NCBI RefSeq assembly: GCF_001579805.1
Contig: NZ_CP014546.1
Location: forward strand, 1,054,001 to 1,118,000
DNA: 64,000 bases
Reading direction: 5' to 3'
DNA from: Pseudomonas azotoformans
Lineage (GTDB): Bacteria > Pseudomonadota > Gammaproteobacteria > Pseudomonadales > Pseudomonadaceae
Shown here: positions 9,293 to 19,887 of the stretch, piece after piece
Position numbering within the stretch: the stretch's first letter is position 1
How the letters are laid out: each line of letters starts with the position of its first letter
Translations under genes and position numbers: made by a program
Notes under the pieces: model-generated
What the model was told of the DNA's origin: nothing
The model's input: only the letters and a program-made list of their open reading frames with translations
Database searches by the model: none

Positions 9293-10015
9293 ATGCTGCG
9301 TCTCCTCTTCAAACGCTTTCTCAACGTCGTGAAATGGTTTGCCATCGGCAGTGTGCTGCTGGTGTTGCTGTTTCGTGTCGTCCCGCCGCCGTTCACCGCG
9401 CTGATGGTGGAACGCAAGGTTGAATCCTGGTTCGACGGCGAACCCATTGACCTGCAGCGCAGCTGGGTGCCGTGGGATGAGATCTCCGACGACCTCAAAG
9501 TGGCGGTGATGGCCGGCGAAGACCAGCGCTTTCCGCAGCATTGGGGTTTTGACTTCGGTGCGATCCAGGCGGCGATCCTGCACAACGAACGCGGCGGCTC
9601 GATTCGCGGCGCCAGTACCTTGAGCCAGCAGGTGTCGAAGAACCTGTTCCTGTGGGCCGGCCGCAGTTATTTGCGCAAAGGCCTGGAAGCCTGGTTCACC
9701 GGCTTGATCGAGGTGTTGTGGCCCAAACAGCGGATTCTTGAGGTGTATCTCAACAGTGTTGAGTGGGATGAGGGGGTGTTTGGCGCGGAAGCGGCGGCTC
9801 GGCATCACTTCGGCGTGAGTGCCAAGGGGTTATCGCGCCAGCAGGCCAGCTATCTGGCGGCAGTGTTGCCTAACCCTCGGGTGTGGAGTGCCAGTCATCC
9901 GACGGCGTATGTGGCGCGGCGCGCGGCGTGGATTCGGCAGCAGATGAGTCAGTTGGGTGGGGATGGCTATTTGGTCGAACTGAACAACTCGCGCAAAGCA
10001 CCATGGTCTGACTGA
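9293..10015 (+). CDS. mtgA: Monofunctional biosynthetic peptidoglycan transglycosylase
   Basis: The 240-residue GT51 enzyme polymerises glycan strands from lipid II at the outer face of the inner membrane. One N-terminal membrane anchor covers about residues 12-33. The catalytic Glu is in the motif [14 protein letters not shown]. Further GT51 motifs are RGASTLSQQ and KNLFLW, then [22 protein letters not shown]. The length is normal for MtgA and there is no transpeptidase domain. It converges with rpoH on a shared terminator. Confidence 0.96.
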   Translation: MLRLLFKRFLNVVKWFAIGSVLLVLLFRVVPPPFTALMVERKVESWFDGEPIDLQRSWVPWDEISDDLKVAVMAGEDQRFPQHWGFDFGAIQAAILHNERGGSIRGASTLSQQVSKNLFLWAGRSYLRKGLEAWFTGLIEVLWPKQRILEVYLNSVEWDEGVFGAEAAARHHFGVSAKGLSRQQASYLAAVLPNPRVWSASHPTAYVARRAAWIRQQMSQLGGDGYLVELNNSRKAPWSD

Positions 10016-10030
10016 CCCTAAGTCCCAAAC

Positions 10031-10067
10031 AAAAAATGCCCCGATCTTTCGATCGGGGCATTTTTTT
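10031..10067. terminator. Bidirectional Rho-independent terminator between mtgA and rpoH
   Basis: An 11-bp stem ATGCCCCGATC / GATCGGGGCAT with a TTTC loop is flanked by an A run on the left and a T run on the right. It can therefore terminate both the plus-strand mtgA transcript and the minus-strand rpoH transcript. Confidence 0.92.
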
Positions 10068-10083
10068 GTCTTTTCGCTGCGTT

Positions 10084-10938
10084 TTAGGCGGCGATCGACA
10101 ACTTCAGCTTGTTCATCGCGCTTTTCTCAAGCTGACGAATCCGCTCGGCCGACACGTTATACTTCTGCGCCAGGTCGTGCAGCGTGGCTTTGTCTTCTGC
10201 CAGCCAGCGCTGGTAGAGGATGTCACGGCTGCGGTCGTCCAGCACTTCCAGCGCTTCGTGCAGGTTGTGGTTGGAGTTGTCGCTCCAGTCCGCATCTTCC
10301 AGTTGACGCGCCGGGTCGTACCGGTGGTCTTCCAGGTAGTTGGCCGGCGATTGGAAGGCGCTGTCATCGTCTGCTTCAGCGGCCGGGTCGAAGGCCATGT
10401 CATGGCCGGTCAGGCGGCTTTCCATCTCGCGCACTTCACGGGGCTCCACGCCGAGGCTTTCAGCCACGCGGTGGACTTCCTCGTTGTTCAGCCACGCCAG
10501 GCGTTTTTTCTGGCTACGCAGGTTGAAGAACAACTTGCGCTGGGCCTTGGTGGTCGCCACTTTCACGATGCGCCAGTTGCGCAGGATGAACTCGTGGATT
10601 TCCGCCTTGATCCAGTGCACAGCAAACGACACCAGACGCACACCCATTTCCGGGTTGAAGCGTTTCACAGCCTTCATCAGGCCAACGTTGCCTTCCTGGA
10701 TCAGGTCAGCCTGGGCCAGGCCGTAGCCGCTATAGCTACGGGCGATATGTACAACAAAACGCAGGTGGGCGAGCACCATCTGCCGAGCCGCCCCCAAATC
10801 CTGCTCATAGTAGAGACTCTCGGCCAGTTCACGCTCCTGCTCGGGCGTCAGCAACGGAATGCTGTTGACCGTGTGCACATAGGCTTCCAGGTTCGCACCC
10901 GGGACCAAGGCATAAGCAGGTTGCAAAGAAGTGGTCAT
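10084..10938 (-). CDS. rpoH: Heat-shock sigma factor sigma-32
   Basis: The 284-residue sigma-70-family factor directs RNA polymerase to heat-shock promoters. Region 2 ([34 protein letters not shown]) and region 4 with the HTH near the end ([20 protein letters not shown]) are clear. The RpoH box QRKLFFNLR, which separates this family from other sigma factors, lies near residue 130. The ATG at 10938 ([12 protein letters not shown]) is chosen over a longer in-frame extension because it matches the family N-terminus and follows an AGGTTT-rich leader. It lies 130 bases after ftsX on the same strand, the usual ftsYEX-rpoH order. Confidence 0.97.
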   Translation of the reverse strand: MTTSLQPAYALVPGANLEAYVHTVNSIPLLTPEQERELAESLYYEQDLGAARQMVLAHLRFVVHIARSYSGYGLAQADLIQEGNVGLMKAVKRFNPEMGVRLVSFAVHWIKAEIHEFILRNWRIVKVATTKAQRKLFFNLRSQKKRLAWLNNEEVHRVAESLGVEPREVREMESRLTGHDMAFDPAAEADDDSAFQSPANYLEDHRYDPARQLEDADWSDNSNHNLHEALEVLDDRSRDILYQRWLAEDKATLHDLAQKYNVSAERIRQLEKSAMNKLKLSIAA

Positions 10939-11067
10939 ACGAAAAAACCTCCGACTCACATAACTCGTGCAGTGAAGCACTGCGAAAATTGACCGGGAAC
11001 CGTAGGACAAGTTCCCTAAACCGCCAATACGGTCAATACAAACGAAACCACATTAATCTGACATTAA

Positions 11068-12093
11068 CTACTTCGGTGCCAACTCGCGTAAATGACGAGC
11101 GACCGCAATCCAAGCACCGATATACCCCAACAATACCGCGCCAAGCAAGAGACTCAGACCATCGGCTACCGGCACACCGGCCAGCGCAAAATCACTGCCG
11201 TAGAGTCCGGCCAGCCCGACCACCGCGTCGTTCAGCCAGTCCAGGCCAAAAGCCAGCACGCCCCAGGACAAAATCCCGGCACCAAAGCCATAAAGCGCGC
11301 CCATGTACAGAAAAGGACGACGCACATAGCTGTCCGTGCCGCCGACCAGTTTAATCACTTCTATCTCGGTGCGACGGTTTTCAATATGAAGACGAATGGT
11401 ATTACCTATCACCAAAAGTAATGCAGACACCAACAGCACCGTCAGACCGAACACAAAGCGGTCGCCCAGCTTGAGGATCGCCGCCAGGCGCTCTACCCAG
11501 ACTAGATCAAGTTGCGCCTGTTGCACCTTGGGCATCTCTGCGAGTTTTTGCCGCAGGGCTTCCAGCGCCGGCTTGTCCACTTCATTCGGCGTCACCAGCA
11601 CCACGCCCGGCAGCGGGTTCTGCGGCAGCTCTTTAAGCGCCTCGCCCAGGCCGGATTGTTGCTGGAACTCTTCAAGGGCCTGGTCGCGGCTGATGTACTC
11701 GGCATCCGCCACACCTGGGATGTTCTTGATGTCGTCGCGCAACGCTTCGCCGTCTTTGGCGCTGGCGTCGATGTTCAGGTACAGCGAGATCTGCGCCGCG
11801 CGCTGCCAGGAACCGCCGAGGCGCTCCACATTATTGAGCAGCAGCGACAAACCCATCGGCAGGCTGAGGGCCACTGCCATCACCAGGCAGGTGAAAAAGC
11901 TGCCGATCGGCTGCTTGCCCAGGCGGCGCAGGCTGTCGACCAGGCTGGCGCGATGGCTTTCGACCCAGGCGCGCAGCAGGGTGCTGAAGTCCGGGCCGTC
12001 ATCGTCGTGATCGTGTTTTTTCTTCGGCGGCTGCGGATCGGCCGGTTTCGGCGCCACGCGCTCGGAGACTTTAGGGCTGCGGGTCGCACTCAT
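11068..12093 (-). CDS. ftsX: Cell division protein FtsX
   Basis: The 341-residue inner-membrane protein pairs with FtsE in the ABC-type complex that activates peptidoglycan amidases at the septum. After a cytoplasmic, charged N-terminal tail of about 75 residues there is a membrane segment, a periplasmic loop of about 130 residues, and three more membrane helices in the C-terminal FtsX domain (residues 215-335). It overlaps ftsE by 4 bases. The N-terminal tail is richer in Lys, Asp and Pro than in enterobacterial FtsX. Confidence 0.95.
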   Translation of the reverse strand: MSATRSPKVSERVAPKPADPQPPKKKHDHDDDGPDFSTLLRAWVESHRASLVDSLRRLGKQPIGSFFTCLVMAVALSLPMGLSLLLNNVERLGGSWQRAAQISLYLNIDASAKDGEALRDDIKNIPGVADAEYISRDQALEEFQQQSGLGEALKELPQNPLPGVVLVTPNEVDKPALEALRQKLAEMPKVQQAQLDLVWVERLAAILKLGDRFVFGLTVLLVSALLLVIGNTIRLHIENRRTEIEVIKLVGGTDSYVRRPFLYMGALYGFGAGILSWGVLAFGLDWLNDAVVGLAGLYGSDFALAGVPVADGLSLLLGAVLLGYIGAWIAVARHLRELAPK

Positions 12094-12757
12094 ACGCCAG
12101 CCTCCCCGTCACCGATCAAGCGGCCGCGTTGCAAAGTGAGCATGCGATGGCGCATACGCGCGATCAGCGCCAGGTCGTGACTGGCGATCAGCACGCTGGT
12201 GCCCAGGCGGTTGATGTCTTCGAACACGCCCATGATCTCGGCCGCCAGGCGCGGGTCGAGGTTACCGGTAGGTTCGTCCGCCAGCAGCAGGGCCGGGCGA
12301 TGGACGATGGCGCGGGCGATGCCGACGCGCTGTTGCTGGCCGGTGGACAGGTCGCCGGGATAGAGGTCGGTCTTGTCCGACAGCGCCACACGCTCCAGGG
12401 CCGAATCCACGCGCTTGACGATCTCGGCCTTGGACAGTCCGAGGATCTGCAACGGCAACGCCACGTTATTGAACACAGTGCGGTCGAACAGCAACTGGTG
12501 GTTCTGGAACACTACGCCGATCTGGCGGCGCAGGAACGGAATCTGCGCATTGCTAATGGTGGCCAGGTCCTGGCCCGCCAGCAACAACTTGCCGGTAGTC
12601 GGGCGTTCCATGGCCAGCAGCAGGCGCAACAGGGTACTTTTGCCGGCACCGGAGTGCCCGGTTACAAACAGAAACTCGCCGCGACGCACTCGAAAGCTCA
12701 GCTCATGCAAGCCCACATGCCCGTTGGCATAGCGTTTACCGACCTGTTCGAATCGAA

Positions 12758-12761
<4 letters not shown>
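12090..12761 (-). CDS. ftsE: Cell division ATP-binding protein FtsE
   Basis: The 223-residue ABC ATPase energises FtsX. The Walker A motif GHSGAGKST (residues 35-43), the signature LSTGQQQRVGIARA and the Walker B LLLADEPTGNLD are intact. It overlaps ftsY upstream and ftsX downstream by 4 bases each, so the three genes form a translationally coupled ftsY-ftsE-ftsX unit. Confidence 0.97.
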
Positions 12762-14134
<1,373 letters not shown>

Positions 14135-14156
14135 GGAGACGGCTATCTCAAGGTAG

Positions 14157-14178
14157 CGACGCGCCAGTAGGCGCGTCG
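14157..14178 (-). other. Hairpin in the ftsY leader
   Basis: A perfect 9-bp stem CGACGCGCC / GGCGCGTCG with loop AGTA lies 23-44 bases upstream of the ftsY ATG on the template for its leader. No T run follows it in the ftsY direction, so it is more likely a leader structure than a terminator. The rest of the 231-base gap to the M16 gene shows nothing I can name. Confidence 0.5.
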
Positions 14179-14365
14179 GTAAATAAAATTCGATGCGTAA
14201 CAGACTGTTTTTTAGCCAGCTCGTTCATGCGCAACATTTTGAAGGCCAAAATAGGGCCTCAACAAGACAGCCGCAGTGGCCGTCACTCAGTCGGATCAGT
14301 ATCCTAGCACCTCCTCGCCCGCCGACGCTAAGACCAAGCGGGCAGCCCAACAGGTTTAAAAACGA

Positions 14366-15721
14366 ATGAATGCTCTAGCCCGCCGCGCCGCAGGCCTGCT
14401 GTTCAGCACAGTTTGTCTGCCTCTTTCAGCCTTGGCTGCCGACCCACAACCCACCCATGAATTCACCCTAGATAACGGCCTGAAGGTGGTCGTACGCGAA
14501 GATCATCGCGCGCCTGTGGTGGTTTCCCAGGTCTGGTACAAGGTCGGTTCGAGCTACGAAACCCCGGGCCAGACCGGTTTGTCCCACGCCCTGGAACACA
14601 TGATGTTCAAGGGCAGCGCCAAAGTCGGCCCCGGCGAAGCCTCGCTGATCCTGCGCGACCTGGGCGCCGAAGAGAACGCCTTCACCAGCGACGATTACAC
14701 CGCCTACTACCAAGTACTGGCCCGTGATCGCCTGGGCGTCGCCTTCGAGCTGGAAGCCGACCGCATGGCCAGCCTGCGCCTGCCGGCCGACGAGTTCAGC
14801 CGCGAAATCGAGGTCATCAAAGAGGAGCGCCGCCTGCGCACCGACGATAACCCGATGTCCAAGGCCTACGAGCGCTTCAAGGCCATGGCCTTCCCGGCCA
14901 GCGGCTACCACACGCCGACCATCGGCTGGATGGCCGACCTGGACCGCATGAAGGTCGAAGAGCTGCGCCACTGGTACCAATCCTGGTACGTGCCGAACAA
15001 TGCCACCTTGGTTGTGGTCGGTGACGTTACCCCGGACGAGGTGAAAAGCCTGGCCCAGCGCTACTTTGGCCCGATTCCCAAGCGTGACGTGCCACCGGCC
15101 AAGATCCCGATGGAACTGGCCGAGCCCGGCGAGCGCCTGCTGACCATGAAAGTGCAGACCCAACTGCCGAGCGTGATCCTGGGCTTCAACGTGCCAGGCC
15201 TGGCCACCGCAGAAGACAAACGGTCGGTGCAGGCGCTGCGCCTGATCTCGGCGTTGCTGGACGGCGGCTACAGTGCACGGATCTCCGAACAGTTGGAGCG
15301 CGGTGAAGAGCTGGTGTCCGCCGCCTCCACCAACTACGACGCCTACACCCGTGGCGACACCCTGTTCATGCTGACCGCCACCCCCAACCAGCAGAAGAAA
15401 AAGACCGTCGCCCAAGCCGAAGCCGGCCTGTGGCGCCTGCTGGAAGAGCTGAAGGCCAAGCCGCCGACCGCCGAAGAACTGGAACGTATCCGTGCCCAGG
15501 TGATTGCCGGCCTGGTCTACCAGCGTGATTCCATCACCAGCCAGGCCACGGCCATTGGCTCCCTGGAGACCGTTGGCCTGTCCTGGAAACTGATGGACAC
15601 CGAGCTTGCCGACCTGCAAAGCGTGACCCCGGACGATATCCAGAAAGCCGCGCGCACCTATTTCACCCGCGAACGTCTCAGCGTCGCCCATGTCTTGCCT
15701 CTGGAGACCGCTCATGAGTGA
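14366..15721 (+). CDS. M16-family zinc metallopeptidase, catalytic partner
   Basis: The 451-residue protein has a signal peptide (residues 1-25, cleaved near ALAA) and the inverted zinc motif HALEH at residues 74-78. A distal Glu lies about 75 residues further on, in the EIEVIKEERR segment. It is a periplasmic pitrilysin-type protease of the two-subunit class, resembling the mitochondrial processing peptidase pair. Its stop codon overlaps the start of the next M16 gene (ATGAGTGA). The natural substrate is not known. Confidence 0.92.
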   Translation: MNALARRAAGLLFSTVCLPLSALAADPQPTHEFTLDNGLKVVVREDHRAPVVVSQVWYKVGSSYETPGQTGLSHALEHMMFKGSAKVGPGEASLILRDLGAEENAFTSDDYTAYYQVLARDRLGVAFELEADRMASLRLPADEFSREIEVIKEERRLRTDDNPMSKAYERFKAMAFPASGYHTPTIGWMADLDRMKVEELRHWYQSWYVPNNATLVVVGDVTPDEVKSLAQRYFGPIPKRDVPPAKIPMELAEPGERLLTMKVQTQLPSVILGFNVPGLATAEDKRSVQALRLISALLDGGYSARISEQLERGEELVSAASTNYDAYTRGDTLFMLTATPNQQKKKTVAQAEAGLWRLLEELKAKPPTAEELERIRAQVIAGLVYQRDSITSQATAIGSLETVGLSWKLMDTELADLQSVTPDDIQKAARTYFTRERLSVAHVLPLETAHE

Positions 15722-17204
15722 TCGCAAAAGCAGCCGCCTGATTTTCCCCGGCCTGATCGTTGTCACCCTGATCGCCGCCAGTGCCGTGTATTTCCTGCGC
15801 CCGAGCGACTCCGTCGCCAGCCCGGCGCTGGAAAAAGCCCAGTCGAGCAACAAACTGCAATCCCTGGCAGAGCTGGACGACAAGGCACCGACCAACCGCA
15901 AGCTCGACGTACAAACCTGGACCACCGCCGAAGGCGCCAAGGTGCTGTTCGTCGAAGCCCATGAACTGCCGATGTTCGACGTGCGCATCCTGTTCGCCGC
16001 CGGTAGCAGCCAGGACGGCAACGTGCCGGGCCTGGCGCTGATGACCAACGCCATGCTCAACGAAGGCGTGCCGGGCAAGGATGTCAGCCAGATCGCCCGT
16101 GATTTCGAGGGCCTGGGCGCGGACTTTGGCAATGGCGCGTACCGCGACATGGCGCTGGTGTCCCTGCGTAGCCTCAGCGACAGCGATAAACGTGACGCCG
16201 CCCTGAGCCTGTTTGACCAGGTGATCGGCAAGCCAACCTTCCCCGCCGACTCCCTGGCGCGGATCAAGAACCAGATCCTCGCCGGCTTCGAGTACCAGAA
16301 GCAGAACCCCGGCAAGCTGGCGAGCCTTGAGTTGTTCAAGCGCCTGTACGGCGATCACCCTTACGCACACCCGAGCGAAGGCACGCCAGAGAGCGTTCCG
16401 AAGATTACCCTGGCGCAGTTGCAGGCATTCCATGCCAAGGCCTATGCGGCCGGCAACGCGGTGATCGCGGTGGTGGGTGACCTGACCCGCGCCGAGGCCG
16501 AAGCCATGACCGGCAAGATTTCCGCCTCGCTGCCTAAAGGCCCGGCCTTGCCGAAAATCGCCCAGCCGACCGAACCCAAGCCAGGCTTGAACCGCATCGA
16601 GTTCCCGTCCAAGCAGACGCACCTGTTGTTCGCCCAACTGGGCATCGACCGCGCCGACCCGGACTATGCGGCTTTGTCCCTGGGTAACCAGATCCTTGGC
16701 GGCGGTGGTTTCGGCACCCGCCTGATGAGCGAAGTGCGTGAAAAACGCGGCCTCACCTATGGCGTGTACTCCGGTTTCTCGCCCATGCAGGTGCGCGGCC
16801 CGTTCATGATCCAGCTGCAGACCCGCGCCGAAATGAGCGGCGGCACCCTGCGCCTGGTGGAAGACGTGGTGAAGGACTACCTCGACAACGGCCCGACGCA
16901 AAAAGAACTGGATGACGCCAAGCGTGAGCTGGCTGGCAGCTTCCCACTGTCCACCGCGAGCAACGCCGATATCGTCGGGCAGCTGGGTGCGATGGGTTTC
17001 TACAACCTGCCGCTGACCTATCTGGAAGATTTCATGAAACAATCCCAGGCCCTGACCGTAGAGCAGGTCAAGGCTGCCATGAACAAACACTTGAGCGCCG
17101 ACAAGATGGTCATCGTGACCGCCGGCCCGACGATTGCGCAAAAGCCACTACCGCCCCCCACTGACAAACCCGCCGAGCAGCCGCTCGGGGTTCCGGAGCA
17201 TTAA
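15714..17204 (+). CDS. M16-family peptidase-like protein, non-catalytic partner
   Basis: The 496-residue protein has an N-terminal membrane or signal segment (about residues 8-26). It has two M16 domains but no HxxEH motif at the expected place, where GLALMTNAMLNEG is found instead. The C-terminal RGLTYGVYSGF that closes over substrate in this family is kept. The pattern of one zinc-bearing and one zinc-less subunit encoded together is established for the M16B heterodimers. The ATG at 15714 overlaps the upstream stop by 8 bases. An upstream in-frame start at 15690 would lie deep in the previous gene and is less likely. Confidence 0.9.
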   Translation: MSDRKSSRLIFPGLIVVTLIAASAVYFLRPSDSVASPALEKAQSSNKLQSLAELDDKAPTNRKLDVQTWTTAEGAKVLFVEAHELPMFDVRILFAAGSSQDGNVPGLALMTNAMLNEGVPGKDVSQIARDFEGLGADFGNGAYRDMALVSLRSLSDSDKRDAALSLFDQVIGKPTFPADSLARIKNQILAGFEYQKQNPGKLASLELFKRLYGDHPYAHPSEGTPESVPKITLAQLQAFHAKAYAAGNAVIAVVGDLTRAEAEAMTGKISASLPKGPALPKIAQPTEPKPGLNRIEFPSKQTHLLFAQLGIDRADPDYAALSLGNQILGGGGFGTRLMSEVREKRGLTYGVYSGFSPMQVRGPFMIQLQTRAEMSGGTLRLVEDVVKDYLDNGPTQKELDDAKRELAGSFPLSTASNADIVGQLGAMGFYNLPLTYLEDFMKQSQALTVEQVKAAMNKHLSADKMVIVTAGPTIAQKPLPPPTDKPAEQPLGVPEH

Positions 17205-17812
17205 TGGCCAGTTCATCTCGCCCGAAAAAACCTGTCCACAACGTGCATAACGGTGTGGGCCAGCTGCGCATCATTGGCGGCGAATGGCGCAGCCGCAAGC
17301 TGAGCTTCCCCGACGTGGTAGGCCTGCGCCCGACGCCGGACCGCGTGCGTGAAACCCTGTTCAACTGGCTCGCGCCGTACATCGCGGGCGCCAAGGTGCT
17401 GGACCCGTTTGCTGGCAGTGGCGCGTTGTTCCTGGAGTCGCTGTCCCGTGGCGCCGCCCAGGCTCAGGCGCTGGATGCGAGCAATATTGCAGTCTCCAGC
17501 CTCAAGGAACACCTGGGCACCCTGCGCTGCACCAATGGCCAGGTGCAAACCGCCGACGCGCTGCGGTACTTGGAAACCCAGCCAGCCAGCCCGTTCGACG
17601 TGGTATTCCTCGACCCGCCGTTCAACCAGAACCTGCTGCCGACCGTGTGCACGCTGCTGGAAGAACGTCAGTGGCTGGCGCCGGACGCATGGATCTACAC
17701 TGAAAGCGAGACCGCGCCTTCGACCCTGGGCCTGCCGGCAAGCTGGCGCCTGCATCGGGAGCAGAAGTCCGGACGGGTGTATTACGCACTGTGGCATCGC
17801 AGCGTCGCTTGA
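17204..17812 (+). CDS. rsmD: 16S rRNA (guanine-966-N2)-methyltransferase
   Basis: The 202-residue enzyme methylates N2 of G966 in 16S rRNA in the assembled 30S particle. The SAM motif LDPFAGSGALFLE and the catalytic VFLDPPF (a DPPF version of the N6/N2 methyltransferase NPPY motif) are present. The N-terminal RIIGGEWRSRKL is typical of RsmD. Its ATG overlaps the last base of the upstream M16 stop codon, so it is the third gene of that operon. Confidence 0.95.
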   Translation: MASSSRPKKPVHNVHNGVGQLRIIGGEWRSRKLSFPDVVGLRPTPDRVRETLFNWLAPYIAGAKVLDPFAGSGALFLESLSRGAAQAQALDASNIAVSSLKEHLGTLRCTNGQVQTADALRYLETQPASPFDVVFLDPPFNQNLLPTVCTLLEERQWLAPDAWIYTESETAPSTLGLPASWRLHREQKSGRVYYALWHRSVA

Positions 17813-17837
17813 CCTCCGTTTATGGCAGCAGGGCTTG

Positions 17838-18011
17838 TGTTGTGGTGATCGGGCTTTTTGTGGTGAGCAGGCTTGTTGTGGTGAGCGGGCTTGCCCCGCG
17901 TTGGGCTGCGAAGCGGCCCCAAAACCAGCAACGATGTTCTAACTGAACATTCGCGGCGTTATTGATGGGGCCGCTACGCAGCCCAACGCGGGGCAAGCCC
18001 GCTCGCCACAG
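17838..18011. repeat. REP palindrome (type B, GGCTTGCCCCGCG) with degenerate direct copies
   Basis: A long imperfect palindrome at about 17876-18011 has inverted arms GTGGTGAGCGGGCTTGCCCC and GGGGCAAGCCCGCTCGCCAC. Two truncated direct copies of the arm start (about 17840-17857 and 17859-17874) precede it. It fills the 208-base gap between rsmD and the YheT-type gene. The same family is at 50461-50612. The right arm reaches within 10 bases of the next ATG. Confidence 0.88.
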
Positions 18012-18019
18012 AGATTTGC

Positions 18020-19012
18020 ATGAACCTTTGCGCTAATACCTTCACCCCCGCCTTCGGCCTCGGCAACCCCCACCTGCAAACACTGTGGGGGCCGCTGTGG
18101 CGTCCCACCACCCACATCGACCGCCAACGCGAACGCCTGTGGCTGGACGACGGCGACTTCCTCGACCTCGACTGGCACGGCCCCCACGACGCGCAAGCGC
18201 CGTTGGTGCTGGTGCTGCACGGCCTGACTGGCTCATCCAACTCGCCTTACGTGGCCGGCCTGCAAAAAGCCCTGGCTGCGCAAGGCTGGGCCAGCGCCGC
18301 GTTGAACTGGCGTGGCTGCTCGGGCGAACCGAATCTGTTGGCGCGCAGCTATCACTCCGGTGCCAGCGAAGACCTCGCGGCAGCGATTGCGCACCTGCGC
18401 ACCAAGCGGCCGTTGGCGCCGCTGTATGCCGTGGGTTATTCACTGGGCGGCAATGTGCTGCTCAAGCATCTGGGCGAAACCGGCGCGGCATCGGGGTTGC
18501 AAGGTGCGGCGGCGGTGTCGGTGCCGTTTCGCCTGGACCAATGTGCGGACCGCATCGGCCTGGGCTTTTCGCGGGTGTATCAGAAGCACTTCATGCGTGA
18601 AATGCTGGCGTATATCCGCGTCAAGCAGCGTCGCTTTCTGCAGGACGGCCAGGCAGATGGGCTCAAAACCCTGGAAGCCTTGGGCTCACTGGAAAAGATG
18701 CGTACGTTCTGGGATTTCGACGGTCGGGTCACCGCACCGCTCCACGGGTTTCTGAGTGCCGAGGACTATTACCGCCGTGCGTCGAGCCGCTATTACCTGA
18801 GCGATATCCGCACGCCCACCTTGATCATCCAGGCCGCCGATGACCCGTTTGTGTTCGCCCATAGCCTGCCCGAGGCGAGTGAATTATCGGCGTGCACGGA
18901 GTTTGAGCTGCTGGCCAAGGGGGGGCATGTCGGCTTTGTCGATGGCACCCTCAAGCGCCCCGGTTATTACCTGGAGCGCCGTATTCCCGCCTGGTTGCTC
19001 AGTCGCCGGTAG
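18020..19012 (+). CDS. YheT-family alpha/beta-fold hydrolase
   Basis: The 330-residue cytoplasmic protein has the oxyanion motif LVLHGLTGSSNS near residue 65 and the nucleophile elbow VGYSLGGNV. A charge-relay Asp lies in AADDPFVF and a His in KGGHVGF. This matches the YheT/ABHD1-type hydrolases (COG0429), whose substrate is not established; esterase activity has been reported for relatives. It converges with sseA and their coding regions overlap by 14 bases. Confidence 0.9.
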   Translation: MNLCANTFTPAFGLGNPHLQTLWGPLWRPTTHIDRQRERLWLDDGDFLDLDWHGPHDAQAPLVLVLHGLTGSSNSPYVAGLQKALAAQGWASAALNWRGCSGEPNLLARSYHSGASEDLAAAIAHLRTKRPLAPLYAVGYSLGGNVLLKHLGETGAASGLQGAAAVSVPFRLDQCADRIGLGFSRVYQKHFMREMLAYIRVKQRRFLQDGQADGLKTLEALGSLEKMRTFWDFDGRVTAPLHGFLSAEDYYRRASSRYYLSDIRTPTLIIQAADDPFVFAHSLPEASELSACTEFELLAKGGHVGFVDGTLKRPGYYLERRIPAWLLSRR

Positions 19013-19853
19013 CGATTGCCCGCGCTGGATCAGTAATCCACTCGCTCCATGACCCCGCATACAACTTGCCCAACGGATAACCCGCCAGGCTCAGGGCGAA
19101 CAGGTTGTGGCACGCCGTCACGCCGGAACCGCAATACGCCACCAGTTCATCCGGCGAGCGACCTTGCAGTTGCGCGGCGAAGCGCTGCTTGAGCTGTTCA
19201 GCCGGCAGGAAGCGGCCGTCCGCGCCCAGGTTTTCGTTGAAGGCCGCACATTGCGCGCCTGGGATGTGCCCGGCGATCGGGTCAATCGGCTCCACTTCGC
19301 CACGAAAGCGTGGTTGAGCGCGGGCATCGATCAGCGTCAATCCCGGCTGGCCCAGACGTTTTTGCAGGTGTTCGGCGTCCAGCAACAAGCGGTTGTCCGG
19401 CATACCAGCGAACGTCCCAGGCTCAACCAGCGGCGCGTCCAGGCTCAGCGGGAAACCTGCGGCGTGCCAGACCTTGAGGCCGCCATCCAGGATAAACACG
19501 CCATCGCGCTTGCCCAGCCAGGCCAGCAGCCACCAGGCGCGAGCGGCATAAGCGCCGGGGCCGTCGTCGTACAGCACGATTTCGGTATCTGCGCTGATGC
19601 CCCACGCCCGCAATTGTTGAACCAAGGTGTCCGCCGCTGGCAATGGGTGACGACCGGTGACGCCCTTGGTCACCGGGCCACTGAGGTGTCGCTCCAAGTC
19701 GGCGTATTGCGCGCCTTCGATATGCCCTTCGGCATAGCTGCAACGCCCGTAGTCCGGGTCTTCCAAGGCAAAACGGCAATCCAGGATCACCACCCCGCCG
19801 GCCTTCTGGCGCTCGGCCAGTTGCTGGGGGCTGATCAGTTGGGCAAGCGGCAT
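18999..19853 (-). CDS. sseA: 3-mercaptopyruvate sulfurtransferase (two-domain rhodanese)
   Basis: The 284-residue protein has tandem rhodanese domains, at about residues 5-135 and 160-280. The active-site loop CGSGVTA near residue 238 is the version found in 3-mercaptopyruvate sulfurtransferases, whereas thiosulfate rhodaneses usually show CRKGVT. It transfers sulfur from 3-mercaptopyruvate to thiol acceptors or cyanide. It is transcribed toward the YheT-type gene. TetR lies 34 bases upstream on the same strand. Confidence 0.92.
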   Translation of the reverse strand: MPLAQLISPQQLAERQKAGGVVILDCRFALEDPDYGRCSYAEGHIEGAQYADLERHLSGPVTKGVTGRHPLPAADTLVQQLRAWGISADTEIVLYDDGPGAYAARAWWLLAWLGKRDGVFILDGGLKVWHAAGFPLSLDAPLVEPGTFAGMPDNRLLLDAEHLQKRLGQPGLTLIDARAQPRFRGEVEPIDPIAGHIPGAQCAAFNENLGADGRFLPAEQLKQRFAAQLQGRSPDELVAYCGSGVTACHNLFALSLAGYPLGKLYAGSWSEWITDPARAIATGD

Positions 19854-19887
19854 GACGGACTCCTAGTGAACAGATTCGGGAAAGGTC

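Noticed and set aside
14468..16339. Long minus-strand open frame of 623 codons across the two M16 genes
   Set aside because: It is the antisense of two well-supported M16 peptidase genes in a GC-rich genome, has no recognisable domain and no ribosome site.
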